Assembly: GCF_003693445.1 (NCBI RefSeq)
Contig: NZ_RFAR01000040.1
Coordinates: forward strand, 1-44,298
Source of the DNA: Aquitalea palustris
GTDB lineage: Bacteria > Pseudomonadota > Gammaproteobacteria > Burkholderiales > Chromobacteriaceae
Length of the DNA stretch: 44,298 nucleotides
Direction: 5' to 3'
Part shown: piece after piece, positions 25,973 to 35,189 of the stretch
How positions within the stretch are numbered: position 1 is the stretch's first letter
Layout of the letters: every line of letters begins with the position of its first letter
Translations under genes and position numbers: made by a program
Notes under the pieces: model-generated
What the model was told of the DNA's origin: nothing
Seen by the model: the letters and a program-made list of their open reading frames with translations, nothing else
Database searches by the model: none

Positions 25973-26740
25973 ATGCATGTCAAGGTTCTGGGTGCGTCCT
26001 CCGGTATCGGACAAGCGGCGCGCACCACCAGTTTTCTGGTTGATGGCAATTGCCTGATCGACTGCGGCAGCGGCGTTGCCGACCTCGATACCGACGCCCT
26101 GTTGCAGATCGACACCGTGCTGCTCACCCACAGTCATCTGGATCACAGCGGCAGCCTGCCGCTGCTGGCCGATGCCCATGTGACACACGGCGGCAGGGGG
26201 CTGGATGTCTATACCCAGCAGGAAACCATCAGCGCGCTGCAGCAGCACATGTTCAACGGCCTGCTGTGGCCGGACTACACCAAGGCGGCTCCCGGCAATA
26301 TGCCGTGGGTGAGGCTGCATGCACTGGAAGTGGGCGACTCGATTCCCTTGCCCGACGGCATGGCCACTGCCCTGCCCGCCGAGCACAGCGTGCCGGCAGT
26401 GGGCTGGCTCCTGGAGGGGCCATGGCGGGCGCTGGCCTTTACCGGTGATTCCGGCCCTTGCCTGGCTTTCTGGCACTGGATCAGCCATGTCCCGTCTTTG
26501 ACCGATGTGATCTGCGAATTGAGTTATCTGAACGAACAATCGGCGCAGGCGATGAAAGGTGGCCACATGTCGCCTGCCCTGCTGCTGCCGCTGCTGGAAA
26601 TCCTGCCACCCAATGTCCATGTGTGGATCACCCACACCGAAAACAGCCTGCGCAGCCAGCTGCTGGAGCAGGTGCGCAAGGAGCTGCCCTCGCTACTGCA
26701 CCTGCACCCGCTGGAGCAAGGCATCACCATCGAGTTGTAA
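25973..26740 (+). CDS. MBL-fold, class II cyclic-nucleotide phosphodiesterase-like protein
   Basis: 255-aa metallohydrolase from the ATG at 25973 (GAGGGG 7 nt upstream). The metal-binding motif is H53-S-H55-L-D57-H58, preceded by a TTSFLVDG...LIDCGSG N-terminus. FTGDSGPCLAFW and ITHTE provide later ligands. The overall sequence resembles class II 3',5'-cAMP phosphodiesterases (CpdP/PDE1 type) as found annotated in Neisseriales. Degradation of cAMP or cGMP is therefore likely but not proven; other MBL activities remain possible. It has no signal peptide, unlike periplasmic CpdP. 89 bp after the permease gene with no terminator, so possibly cotranscribed. Confidence 0.82.
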   Translation: MHVKVLGASSGIGQAARTTSFLVDGNCLIDCGSGVADLDTDALLQIDTVLLTHSHLDHSGSLPLLADAHVTHGGRGLDVYTQQETISALQQHMFNGLLWPDYTKAAPGNMPWVRLHALEVGDSIPLPDGMATALPAEHSVPAVGWLLEGPWRALAFTGDSGPCLAFWHWISHVPSLTDVICELSYLNEQSAQAMKGGHMSPALLLPLLEILPPNVHVWITHTENSLRSQLLEQVRKELPSLLHLHPLEQGITIEL

Positions 26741-26842
26741 GACCCGATAACACCCCCCCGCTCCAGCGCGCCGCCTTGGCCCGGGTTCTCTACGGGGTTG
26801 TGTGAGCGCTTCCAAGGGGAGATTGGACAGAGCGGCAGCCGC

Positions 26843-27607
26843 TTACTGACTGCTGCCGTAAATGCGGTCCAGCGGTTGCATGATGTGCGCCAGCCGGCCG
26901 CTGCGGCGAATACGTTCAAAACCTTCACGTACCTGCTGTACCAGCGCGTCGCTGGTATCACGGTTGAACACCATGTAGAGGCCGGATTCCAGCTCGCTCA
27001 GCACATAGACAGGCTCGATCTGGCTGCAATCCAGGCCGTGTGGCGCGCACTTGGCCAGGCCCAGCGGCACCAGATCGATGCGGCCAGCCTGCAACATCGG
27101 CAATAACAGATCGCTGGAGCTGACCACCATCAAGGTCTTGTCACCGCCATCAGCAAAGCCCTTGCGCCGCAGGTACTCCTCGCGGAAATCCATATTGACC
27201 ACACCGATGCGATAGCGACGGGCATCATCCAGGCTATGTACCACCACGTCGCCGCGCCCCTTCTTGCGAAACAGGGCAATGCGGTTGGTCACCAGCGGGC
27301 CTATCCACTTGAACTTGTTCTCGCGTTCCGGCGTTCTGGCTACCGGATACATCAGGGTGCCGGGCCGGGCCAGCGTGGTGGTGTAGATTCTGGCCCAGGG
27401 CTGGATGTCCACCTGGTAGGGCAAACGGGCTGCGGCCAACGTGGCGCGCACGCTGTCGGTGCAATAGCCCTGTATCGCCCCATCCTGCCGATAGGAAAAA
27501 GGCAGATTATCCTCGGCCAGCACGGGCAGCGGTGCTGCCGGCACCAGCCCGCTGCAGGCTGCCAGCCCGCACCACACTGCTGTCCACTTGATCAAAAAGC
27601 GTATCAT
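26843..27607 (-). CDS. Solitary SBP_bac_3-type periplasmic binding protein
   Basis: 254 aa from the ATG at 27607, with hydrophobic N-terminus. Both a lipobox-like LAAC (15-18) and an ordinary signal peptidase site (VPAA near 25) are possible. The domain is of the amino-acid binding type: LPVLAEDNLPFSYRQDGAIQGYCTDSVRATLAAA, IQPWARIYTTTLARPG, ELESGLYMVFNRDT. The WARxY and TLMYPVARTPERE pattern is frequent in solitary Neisseriales/Pseudomonas proteins without transporter partners. It is not adjacent to permease genes on its strand. Ligand unknown; a sensor or accessory role is as likely as uptake. Confidence 0.85.
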   Translation of the reverse strand: MIRFLIKWTAVWCGLAACSGLVPAAPLPVLAEDNLPFSYRQDGAIQGYCTDSVRATLAAARLPYQVDIQPWARIYTTTLARPGTLMYPVARTPERENKFKWIGPLVTNRIALFRKKGRGDVVVHSLDDARRYRIGVVNMDFREEYLRRKGFADGGDKTLMVVSSSDLLLPMLQAGRIDLVPLGLAKCAPHGLDCSQIEPVYVLSELESGLYMVFNRDTSDALVQQVREGFERIRRSGRLAHIMQPLDRIYGSSQ

Positions 27608-27720
27608 CGCGTCATCTGCGGCCTGTAGCCGTCTGCTTGTAAACGACTGATGCCGGTCAGGGACCGGCATCTGCAATGACAGCAGTATAAGTGTTTATAC
27701 CGATAGCCGGTACTTATTCA

Positions 27721-27933
27721 TTAGCTGGCGACTACCTCGAAGCCGGCATCCACCACGGCGGCGGCCAGCTCCTCGGGCGACACGGTAGCCGCATCGTAAA
27801 CGATGTGTGCCTGCTTGTTTTCCAGGCTGACTTCGGCACTGCTGACACCAGCCATGGTGGACAATACCTTGCTGATGCTGTTGGAGCAGCCAGCGCAGGT
27901 CATCCCTTCGATATTCAGTTTCAGTTCGCTCAT
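27721..27933 (-). CDS. copZ: Copper chaperone (HMA domain, CopZ-like)
   Basis: 70-aa single heavy-metal-associated domain with the metal-binding M-T-C-A-G-C motif (C13 and C16) in the ferredoxin-like fold pattern. It lies 16 bp downstream of copA on the same strand and is very probably cotranscribed, passing Cu(I) to the CopA N-terminal domains. Symbol given by context and sequence type. Confidence 0.9.
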   Translation of the reverse strand: MSELKLNIEGMTCAGCSNSISKVLSTMAGVSSAEVSLENKQAHIVYDAATVSPEELAAAVVDAGFEVVAS

Positions 27934-27949
27934 GCTTGTTCCTTTCAGT

Positions 27950-30292
27950 TTATTTCCAGCGGCGCAGCAGCAGCGAATTGCTGACTACCGACACCGAGCT
28001 CATGGCCATGGCAGCACCTGCCAGCACCGGATTCAGCAGCCCCAAGGCCGCCAGCGGAATGCCCAGTACATTGTAGATAAAGGCAAAAAACAGGTTCTGC
28101 CGGATCTTGCCCAAAGTGGCACGCGACAGACGGATGGCATCGGCTACCTGCTGTACATCACCACGCATCAGGGTGATGTCGGAGGTTTCCAGCGCTACAT
28201 CCGAACCGGCCCCCATGGCGAAGCTGACATCCGCCACGGCCAGCGCCGGCGCATCATTGATGCCATCACCCACCATGGCTACCTTCAGGCCTGTTGCCTG
28301 GATTTCGCGCAGTGCATCCGCCTTGTCCTGCGGCCGCAAGCCAGCGCGGTAGTCGTCGATGCCGGCTTCCGCGGCAATGGCAGCGGCTGTCGACGGATTA
28401 TCGCCGGTGAGCATGATGACCCGCACCCCCATTTGCTGCAAGCTGCGCACCGCAGCCGCCGAGGTGGGACGCAAGCGGTCGGCAATGGCCAGCAAGCCCA
28501 GCAAGACGCCATCGCGGGCAAGCGCAATCACGCTTTGCCCCGGCGCACTCCACGCGGGAGGCAAGGGCTGATTGCTGGCCCACTCCGGCCGCCCGACCCG
28601 TATCGTGCCGTATCCTTCCAGCTCGGCAATCACCCCCTGCCCTACTTCGGCGCGGAAGGACTGCACCGGCAACAAGGATAGCTGACGCGCCGCCGCCTGC
28701 TGCAGCAGGGCCAAGGCTAGCGGATGCTCCGAACCGCTCTCTGCACTCGCCGCCAGGCACAACAGCCGGTCCTGGTCACCATCAGCTGCCCAGATGCTGG
28801 TCAGTTGTGGCCGACCTTCGGTCAGTGTCCCGGTCTTGTCCACCACCAGCAGCTGGATGCGACCAGCCGTTTCCAGCGCTGCGGCATTGCGAAACAGCAT
28901 GCCACGGCTGGCTCCCTTGCCTACCCCCACCATGACGGCAGTCGGGGTCGCCAAGCCCAGCGCGCAGGGGCAGGCAATCACCAGCACCGCTACGGCATTG
29001 ATCAGTGCCTGACTCCAGTCGCCCAACCACCAGCCGTTCAGTAGCAAGGTCAGCGCCGCCAGGCCAGCCACCACCGGCACAAACACCCCGGCAATACGAT
29101 CGGCCAAGCGCTGGATCGGTGCCTTGCTACCCTGTGCCTGGCCAACCAGCCGGATGATTTCCGCCAGCTGCGTGTGGGAACCAACACTGCCAGCCCGTAT
29201 TTTCAGCATGCCTTGCAGATTGCGGGTGGCGGCATACACCTTGTCACCCACATCCTTGGCCACCGGCATGCTCTCACCGGTCAGCATGCTTTCGTCGAGG
29301 CTGGCCTTCCCTTCCAGCACCACGCCATCCACCGGCAGGCTTTCACCATGACGCACCAGCACCACATCGCCCACTTGCAGCTGGTCAACTGCGATCTCCT
29401 GCAGGCTGCCGCCCCGCTCTATCCGTGCCGTGCGTGGTGCCAGCCGCAGCAGGCTGGCAATAGCCCCTGCACTCTTGCCACGTGCCCGCGCCTCCAGCAG
29501 CTTGCCCAGTAATACCAGGGTAATCACCGCCGCACTGGCCTCGAAATACACATGCTGGTGCTGCCAACCCGACAGGGTAACCACGGTGGACAGCAGCCAG
29601 GCCATGCTGGTGCCCAGCGCCACCAGTACATCCATATTGGCGCCGCCGCTGCGCAGCGCATGCCAGGCTCCGCGATAAAAGCGCCAGCCAATGATGAACT
29701 GCACCGGGGTTGCCAGGGCCAATTGCAGGCCGCGTGGCAACATCAGCTGGTGCCAGCCGAACAACATGGCCAGCATTTCCAGGAAAAATGGCAGCGTAAG
29801 CAGCGCGGAGACGGCAAACCACAACAGTTCGCGCAGGTACGACTGCATCTGCTGCCCACCATCCTGGCTGGCAGCCTGCTGTAGCGTGGCAGTGAAGCCT
29901 GCCTTGCTCACCGCCGCCAGGGCATCGGCCGTGAGCAGCGTGCCCGACGGAAATTGCAGACGAGCGGTCGCCGTGGCGAAATTGACCTCGGCCTCCAGCA
30001 GCGGCAGTTTGTTCAGCACTTTTTCCAGCCGTACCGCGCAGGCAGCACAGCTCATGCCGGCGATATCCAGTTGCAGTTGCTGCAGCGGTACGCTGAAACC
30101 GGCTTTGTCGATGGCGGCCTGCAGCTGCGCGATGGTGGTGGTGTCGGGCCGATAACGGATAACGGCCTGCTCGCTGGCAAAATTGACATTGGCACTGACA
30201 TCCTCCAGCCGGTTCAGCACCTTCTCCAAGCGGACGGCGCAGGCAGCGCAACTCATTCCGGCAATGGGCAGGGTAATGGCAGATTCATTCAT
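27950..30292 (-). CDS. copA: Cu(I)-exporting P1B-type ATPase
   Basis: 780-aa inner-membrane copper efflux pump. Two N-terminal HMA domains with nearly identical M-S-C-A-A-C sites (C15/C18 and C82/C85). Eight predicted membrane helices follow, with the transport motif CPC (441-443), actuator loop TGES (338-341), phosphorylation site D485-KTGT and hinge GDGINDAP. The ATG at 30292 has AAGGAGG 5 nt upstream. Leads a copA-copZ operon behind a promoter with an operator-like palindrome. No regulator gene is nearby. Confidence 0.97.
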   Translation of the reverse strand: MNESAITLPIAGMSCAACAVRLEKVLNRLEDVSANVNFASEQAVIRYRPDTTTIAQLQAAIDKAGFSVPLQQLQLDIAGMSCAACAVRLEKVLNKLPLLEAEVNFATATARLQFPSGTLLTADALAAVSKAGFTATLQQAASQDGGQQMQSYLRELLWFAVSALLTLPFFLEMLAMLFGWHQLMLPRGLQLALATPVQFIIGWRFYRGAWHALRSGGANMDVLVALGTSMAWLLSTVVTLSGWQHQHVYFEASAAVITLVLLGKLLEARARGKSAGAIASLLRLAPRTARIERGGSLQEIAVDQLQVGDVVLVRHGESLPVDGVVLEGKASLDESMLTGESMPVAKDVGDKVYAATRNLQGMLKIRAGSVGSHTQLAEIIRLVGQAQGSKAPIQRLADRIAGVFVPVVAGLAALTLLLNGWWLGDWSQALINAVAVLVIACPCALGLATPTAVMVGVGKGASRGMLFRNAAALETAGRIQLLVVDKTGTLTEGRPQLTSIWAADGDQDRLLCLAASAESGSEHPLALALLQQAAARQLSLLPVQSFRAEVGQGVIAELEGYGTIRVGRPEWASNQPLPPAWSAPGQSVIALARDGVLLGLLAIADRLRPTSAAAVRSLQQMGVRVIMLTGDNPSTAAAIAAEAGIDDYRAGLRPQDKADALREIQATGLKVAMVGDGINDAPALAVADVSFAMGAGSDVALETSDITLMRGDVQQVADAIRLSRATLGKIRQNLFFAFIYNVLGIPLAALGLLNPVLAGAAMAMSSVSVVSNSLLLRRWK

Positions 30293-30312
30293 GACAGCCT
30301 CCTTGGTATTTC

Positions 30313-30341
30313 AGTATATACCCCCAAGGGGTATGTGAAAA
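30313..30341 (-). promoter_or_regulatory. copA promoter with CsoR-like operator in the spacer
   Basis: Minus strand: TTTTCA (30341-30336), 17 nt, TATACT (30318-30313). The spacer is filled by the perfect inverted repeat ATACCCC-CAA-GGGGTAT (30318-30334). C-tract/G-tract palindromes flanked by TA are typical of CsoR/RcnR/FrmR-family operators, and differ from CueR sites, which sit in 19-20 nt spacers. Repression relieved by Cu(I) is inferred. Confidence 0.65.
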
Positions 30342-30366
30342 CCATCATTACCAAAACTGCAGGCAT

Positions 30367-30398
30367 GAAAAAGCCGCAGGGCCAGCGGCGCTGCGGCA
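30367..30398 (-). terminator. Intrinsic terminator of corA
   Basis: Minus strand: GCCGCAG / CTGCGGC stem (plus arms 30373-30379 and 30391-30397) with an inner GC-rich loop, followed by five T. Lies after the corA stop codon. Confidence 0.82.
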
Positions 30399-30419
30399 GT
30401 GGATGCCACAGGAGGTGGT

Positions 30420-31487
30420 TCAGATCCAGTTACGCTTCCAGAACAACCAGATCAGCCCGCCGGCAATGGCAGCCATCAATCCCAGTACACCAAAGTACCC
30501 ATAGTGCCAATGCAGTTCTGGCATGTTCTCGAAATTCATACCGTAGATGCCGGCAATCAGCGTCAAGGGCATGAAAATCATGCTGAACACGGTGAGCACA
30601 CGCATCTGCAGGTTCAGCCGGTGCGACTGGGTAGACAGATACAGGTCCAGCATATCGGCTACCATTTCGCGGGACATTTCCAGTGATTCGATGACATGCA
30701 TGGTGTGGTCGTAGGCATCACGCAAATACACCTGGGTTTCCTGCCGGATCAGGCTGAATTCGCCACGGGTCATGGTCAGCAGCATCTCGCGCAGCGGCAG
30801 AATGGAGCGGCGCAGCTTGAGGCAGTCATGCTTCAGCCGTTGCACCTTGTTCAGCACACCTTGCTCACGGCCGTGCAGCAGCAACTGGTCGGTACGCTCG
30901 ACATGCTCGGTAAACTGGCTGAGCACGCCGAAATAGTCGTCGATGATGGCATCCAGCAATGAATAAGCCAGATAGTCCGCCCCCTTGCTACGCAGCACAC
31001 TGTGCGGATTGCGCAGCCGCTCGCGCACCGGCTCGAAGACCCCGGTCGGCCTTTCCTGAAAGCTCAGGACAAAGTTTTCGCCCACCACCAGATACATCTG
31101 GTCGTAGCTGAGCCGGCCACCGTTTTTGGGAAAATCGAACACCCGCGTGGCGATGAACAGATAGTCGCCATAGTCTTCCAGCTTGGGCCGCTGCCGGTTG
31201 TTCAGAATGTCTTCCTGCACCAGCGGGTGTAGCTGGAAACGCTCGCCGATAGCCTGCATCACCGCAGGGTCGTGCAGACCATAGACATTGAGCCACAAGA
31301 CTGGCTGTTCCGGCTGATAGGCCAGCCCCGCCGCGATACTGTCAAAACGGTTTTCACTCAGCTGCTGCGGACCGAACTCCACCAGGGCAAGACTGGAGCT
31401 GGGTAATTTCTGCTCACCGACTGGCAGCAGGCTGCCGGGTGCCTCACCCAGGCTGGGCACCCGTTGTTTCACTTCGGCATGGCGCAT
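30420..31487 (-). CDS. corA: Magnesium/cobalt transporter CorA
   Basis: Pentameric divalent-cation channel of the inner membrane. 355 aa from the ATG at 31487, 2 nt after the ppx stop (TAATCATG). A large cytoplasmic alpha/beta N-terminal domain is followed by a long helix and two C-terminal membrane helices. The selectivity motif G-M-N is in GIYGMNFENMPE, and the last residues WLFWKRNWI are basic as usual. Tight linkage to ppx indicates cotranscription; no separate ribosome binding site is evident. Confidence 0.94.
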   Translation of the reverse strand: MRHAEVKQRVPSLGEAPGSLLPVGEQKLPSSSLALVEFGPQQLSENRFDSIAAGLAYQPEQPVLWLNVYGLHDPAVMQAIGERFQLHPLVQEDILNNRQRPKLEDYGDYLFIATRVFDFPKNGGRLSYDQMYLVVGENFVLSFQERPTGVFEPVRERLRNPHSVLRSKGADYLAYSLLDAIIDDYFGVLSQFTEHVERTDQLLLHGREQGVLNKVQRLKHDCLKLRRSILPLREMLLTMTRGEFSLIRQETQVYLRDAYDHTMHVIESLEMSREMVADMLDLYLSTQSHRLNLQMRVLTVFSMIFMPLTLIAGIYGMNFENMPELHWHYGYFGVLGLMAAIAGGLIWLFWKRNWI

Positions 31488-31489
31488 GA

Positions 31490-32983
31490 TTAGAGCTTGC
31501 TGACGTCGAGTTCGAAACCGACATTCTTCCACTGCAGCACTTCCTGGCGGAAGGCGCTGGCAGTCAGCGGATTATCATTCAGCCAATTCTGACTCATGGT
31601 CAGCACAAAACCTTTCACATCCAGCTTCAGATCCAGCAATTCCGGCAGGGTGATGGCCATGCGGCTGCGATAGAACAATACCGCCAGCCGCAGCGCAACT
31701 ACGGCCTGCCACAAGGCGGGGTCGCTCACCACCTGTTGCATCTTGCCCATGTCGCCGCGATGGCCCAGCACGATGGTAGCCAGCATGGCCTGTTCGCGCT
31801 TGGAAAAACCCGGCATGTCGGCATTTTGCAGAATATAGGCCGAATGCTTGTGGTAAGCGGTATGAGCGATGGTCAGGCCGATTTCATGCAGCCTGGCCGC
31901 CCAGATCAGCCGCTTGAGCATGTCCTGGTCGACATCCTCGCCCGCCACCATGCGGTACAGCCGTTCGGCCAGCACTTGCACCCGCTCGCTTTGCGGCACA
32001 TCCACGTGGTAACGGCGCTTGAACAGCTGCACCGTGCTTTCGCGCATATCCTTTTCGCGCTGGCGACCCAGCAGGTCGTATAGCACGCCATCGCGCAGCG
32101 CACCTTCGGCCACGGTCATCTTGCTGATGCCCAGCTCTTCGAAAATGGCGATCATGATGGCCAGCCCGCCCGGCAACACCGGCAGCCGGTCCGCCTTCAG
32201 GCCGTTCAGGCTGACGTTCTTCAGCGATTCGCGCTTGATCAGTTCGGCACGCAATTCCAACATGCCCTCCAGCGTGATGTCGGAAGCCGACCATTCATTG
32301 ATTTCCAGAATATCGCGCAGCGAACGGGCAGTGCCCGAGGTCCCCACCGCCAGTTGCCATTCTTCCGGGCGGTATTCGGTGGTAATGCGCTGGATTTCAT
32401 TGCGCGCGGCCAGCGTGGCATCGGCGAAATTACTGCGGCTGAGCTTGCCATCGGCAAAATAGCGCATGCTGTAGCTGACACAGCCCAGCGGCAGGCTTTC
32501 GGTTACATGGGCCTTGAACTGGCTGCCGATGACAAACTCAGTCGAGCCGCCGCCGATGTCCACCACCAGCCGTCTTTCCTTGGTAGCAGGCAAGGAATGC
32601 GCCGCGCCGATATACACCAGCCGCGCCTCTTCGCGCCCGGCGATGATTTCGATGGGAAAGCCCAGCAGTGCTTCGGCGCGCTGGATGAAATCGGCCGAGT
32701 TTTTCGCCACCCGCAGGGTATTGGTGCCGACGATACGTACCTGGGCCGGGCTGAAACCGCGCAGGCGCTCGCCAAAACGGGCCATGCAGGCCAGGGCTTT
32801 TTCCTGGGTGGCGTCGTCCAGGTATTTGTCGGCAGTCAGGCCGGCGCCCAGACGCACGGTTTCTTTCATGGCATCCAGCGGGTACAGCTGGTCTTCTACA
32901 ACGCGGGATACTTGCAGACGAAAGGTGTTGGACCCCAGGTCGACCGTGGCCAGCACATCCGGGGTGGGCAGGGTTGTGGTCAA
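31490..32983 (-). CDS. ppx: Exopolyphosphatase (Ppx/GppA family)
   Basis: 497-aa enzyme degrading polyphosphate from the ends. Actin-like ATPase fold motifs DLGSNTFRL (15-23) and DIGGGSTEF (142-150), and the catalytic Glu region GREEARL (116-122). A C-terminal HD-like helical domain (about 310-497) has HEIGLTIAH. The predicted start is TTG at 32983, preceded by AAAAGG at 7 nt; no in-frame ATG lies before residue 39, so TTG is likely real. GppA activity on pppGpp cannot be excluded. Upstream of corA and downstream of phoU. Confidence 0.93.
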   Translation of the reverse strand: MTTTLPTPDVLATVDLGSNTFRLQVSRVVEDQLYPLDAMKETVRLGAGLTADKYLDDATQEKALACMARFGERLRGFSPAQVRIVGTNTLRVAKNSADFIQRAEALLGFPIEIIAGREEARLVYIGAAHSLPATKERRLVVDIGGGSTEFVIGSQFKAHVTESLPLGCVSYSMRYFADGKLSRSNFADATLAARNEIQRITTEYRPEEWQLAVGTSGTARSLRDILEINEWSASDITLEGMLELRAELIKRESLKNVSLNGLKADRLPVLPGGLAIMIAIFEELGISKMTVAEGALRDGVLYDLLGRQREKDMRESTVQLFKRRYHVDVPQSERVQVLAERLYRMVAGEDVDQDMLKRLIWAARLHEIGLTIAHTAYHKHSAYILQNADMPGFSKREQAMLATIVLGHRGDMGKMQQVVSDPALWQAVVALRLAVLFYRSRMAITLPELLDLKLDVKGFVLTMSQNWLNDNPLTASAFRQEVLQWKNVGFELDVSKL

Positions 32984-33065
32984 AGGCTAGCCTTTTCCAA
33001 TATGGTTTGCTGCGCGGCCATGCTCAGGGCTCAGCCTGTAAGCGGCCACGCCATGGATTATTCAA

Positions 33066-33103
33066 TAAAAAATGGCAGTAACATGCGCGATGTTACCGCC
33101 ATT
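33066..33103 (-). terminator. Intrinsic terminator of phoU
   Basis: Long stem AATGGC-(A)-GTAACAT / ATGTTAC-(C)-GCCATT (33071-33084 with 33090-33103), continuing into a T-rich tail on the minus strand. It separates phoU from ppx. Confidence 0.87.
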
Positions 33104-33128
33104 CGTGCTATTGCGTCATTGCGCTTGA

Positions 33129-33833
33129 TCAGTGGCCCAGGGTTTCCCGCTTGATGTCTTCCAGCGAGGTGTGACGGATGTCCTTGCCCTTGACCAGGTA
33201 AACCACGTACTCGGAGATGTTCTTGGAATGGTCGCCAATGCGCTCGATGGCCTTGGAAATGAACAGGGTGTCGATGGACATGCTGATGGTGCGCGGGTCT
33301 TCCATCATGAAAGTGATCAGCTGGCGCAGCTCGGCAGCGAAGTCGTCATCCAGCCGCATGTCTTCTTCGGCCAGTTCCAGTGCTGCGCTGGCATCCAGCC
33401 GGGCAAAGGCATCCAGTGCGCGGCGCAGCATGGCCAGGGCCACTTCTGCCATTTTGCGGATTTCGCGGAAGCGCGGCATCTGGTAGCGCTCGGACTGGTA
33501 GATGGTTTTGCCCATGCGCGCAATTTTCTGCGCTTCGTCACCGATACGCTCCAGATCGGTAATGGTCTTGATCACGGTGATGATGATGCGCAGGTCGCTG
33601 GCGGCCGGCTGGCGGCGCGCGATGATGTGCTGGCAGTCGTCGTCGATGGTGACTTCCATGGAGTTGACCAGCGCGTCTTCGGCAATCACCTTGTCAAACT
33701 TGGCGATGTCACCGGACATGAGCGCATCGATAGCAGAGAGGATCTGTTGTTCCACCAGACCGCCCATTTGCAGGACGCGGGTGCGGATGGTTTCCAGTTC
33801 CATGTCGAACTGCTTGGAGATGTGATCTGCCAT
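33129..33833 (-). CDS. phoU: Phosphate signalling protein PhoU
   Basis: 234-aa helical cytoplasmic protein with two PhoU three-helix repeats (about 18-105 and 120-210). Motifs include DLRIIITVIKTITDLERIGDEA and FISKAIERIGDHSKNISEYV, each with the E-x3-D type metal-binding residues. PhoU links the Pst transporter to the PhoR/PhoB system and lowers phosphate uptake. No pst or phoB gene is adjacent; the following ppx links it to polyphosphate. AGAGG lies before the ATG. Ended by its own terminator. Confidence 0.96.
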   Translation of the reverse strand: MADHISKQFDMELETIRTRVLQMGGLVEQQILSAIDALMSGDIAKFDKVIAEDALVNSMEVTIDDDCQHIIARRQPAASDLRIIITVIKTITDLERIGDEAQKIARMGKTIYQSERYQMPRFREIRKMAEVALAMLRRALDAFARLDASAALELAEEDMRLDDDFAAELRQLITFMMEDPRTISMSIDTLFISKAIERIGDHSKNISEYVVYLVKGKDIRHTSLEDIKRETLGH

Positions 33834-33910
33834 GTCTGCCTCTTAAACGAATCCGGATTGCAATGAATAGATGATGGTAAGCCGCCCTGATGACAGGCTG
33901 ATGACATTTA

Positions 33911-33940
33911 ATCAAAACGGGCCTGTCAGCGACAGGCCCG
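33911..33940 (-). terminator. Intrinsic terminator of rpiA
   Basis: CGGGCCTGTC / GACAGGCCCG (10 bp, 3-nt loop; 33918-33940) followed on the minus strand by TTTTGATTAAAT. Confidence 0.85.
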
Positions 33941-33959
33941 GCGGCATGCGACAACGGGC

Positions 33960-34619
33960 TTAGCGAATGACTTCCACGCCATCCTGACGGCCCAGCACCA
34001 GCACATCGGCGCGACGACGGGCAAACAGGCCGCAGGTCACGACACCGGCGATATGGTTGATGGCTTCTTCCAGCTCCACCGGGGTGTTGATGGTGAGACC
34101 GTGCACATCAAGAATCAGGTTGCCGTTGTCGGTCACCACGCCCTGGCGCAGCTCCGGGTGGCCGCCCAGTGCCACCAGCTGGCGGGCCACCGAGCTGCGG
34201 GCCATCGGAATGACTTCGATCGGCAGCGGGAACTTGCCCAGCTTGAGCACGTACTTGCTTTCATCGGCGATGCAGATGAACTGCTCGGCTACGCTGGCCA
34301 CGATTTTCTCGCGCGTCAGCGCTGCGCCACCACCCTTGATCATGTGCAGGTGATGGTTGATTTCATCCGCACCATCGATATACACCTCGAGCTTTTCCAC
34401 CTCGTTCAGCTCGAATACCGGAATGTGGTGCGCTTTCAGACGGGCGGTGGAGGCTTCCGAGCTGGATACCGCGCCCTTGATACGGCCTTTGATGGTGGCC
34501 AGTTCTTCAATGAAGAGATTGACCGTGCTGCCAGTGCCCACACCGACGATACAGTCGTCCGGCACGAATTCCAGCGCCTTTTGGGCCACGGCCAGCTTGA
34601 GTTGGTCTTGGGTCAGCAT
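33960..34619 (-). CDS. rpiA: Ribose-5-phosphate isomerase A
   Basis: Interconverts ribose 5-phosphate and ribulose 5-phosphate in the pentose phosphate pathway. 219 aa from the ATG at 34619 (GGAGG about 8 nt upstream), the normal length; the in-frame extension to 34676 would cross the promoter. Motifs: GVGTGST (phosphate loop), DGADEIN, and [11 protein letters not shown] with the catalytic Lys/Asp set, typical of RpiA. Confidence 0.96.
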   Translation of the reverse strand: MLTQDQLKLAVAQKALEFVPDDCIVGVGTGSTVNLFIEELATIKGRIKGAVSSSEASTARLKAHHIPVFELNEVEKLEVYIDGADEINHHLHMIKGGGAALTREKIVASVAEQFICIADESKYVLKLGKFPLPIEVIPMARSSVARQLVALGGHPELRQGVVTDNGNLILDVHGLTINTPVELEEAINHIAGVVTCGLFARRRADVLVLGRQDGVEVIR

Positions 34620-34664
34620 GTTGATACCTCCATCAGGTGAGTTCGATTCCGCATTCAGACAGGG

Positions 34665-34693
34665 ATTATCCCACATCGGCTGGCTTCTGTCGG
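34665..34693 (-). promoter_or_regulatory. Candidate promoter of rpiA
   Basis: Minus strand: CCGACA (34693-34688), 17 nt, GATAAT (34670-34665), about 46 nt before the rpiA ATG. It suggests rpiA is transcribed separately from the ispF cluster. Confidence 0.5.
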
Positions 34694-34704
34694 TGCGCCA
34701 GCCA

Positions 34705-35184
34705 TCACTGCGCCGGCATCAGCAGGCAAATGGCCTGCGCTTCGATTGCCTCGCCACGTCCCAGATAGCCCAGCTTTTCATTGGTCTTGCCCTTCACATT
34801 GACCGCATTCACGGCAATGCCCAGGTCGGCGGCAATGCAGGCACACATGGCATCGATGTGCGGTGCCAGTTTGGGGCGCTGCGCGATCAGCGTGGCGTCC
34901 ACATTCACCACTTGCCAGCCGGCCGCCCTTACCCGTACCGCCGCTTCGCGCAACAATACCCGGCTATCGGAGCCCTTGAAGCGCGCGTCGGTATCCGGAA
35001 AATGCCGACCGATATCACCCAGTGCGGCAGCTCCCAGTATGGCATCGGTAATCGCATGCAGCAGGGCATCGGCATCGGAATGCCCCAGCAGACCATGGCT
35101 GTGCGGAATGGTCACGCCGCCCAGGATCAGCGGGCGGCCTTCCACCAGCTGATGCACGTCGTAACCTTGTCCAACTCGGAACAT
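34705..35184 (-). CDS. ispF: 2-C-methyl-D-erythritol 2,4-cyclodiphosphate synthase
   Basis: Fifth step of the non-mevalonate isoprenoid pathway. 159 aa from the ATG at 35184, with AAAGGAG 8 nt upstream; the GTG three codons earlier overlaps that site and is unlikely. Metal site D9-V-H11, the [25 protein letters not shown]-type core (here [10 protein letters not shown], then [12 protein letters not shown]) and KGKTNEKLG are present. 5 bp after ispD. Confidence 0.97.
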   Translation of the reverse strand: MFRVGQGYDVHQLVEGRPLILGGVTIPHSHGLLGHSDADALLHAITDAILGAAALGDIGRHFPDTDARFKGSDSRVLLREAAVRVRAAGWQVVNVDATLIAQRPKLAPHIDAMCACIAADLGIAVNAVNVKGKTNEKLGYLGRGEAIEAQAICLLMPAQ

Positions 35185-35189
35185 GCTGT

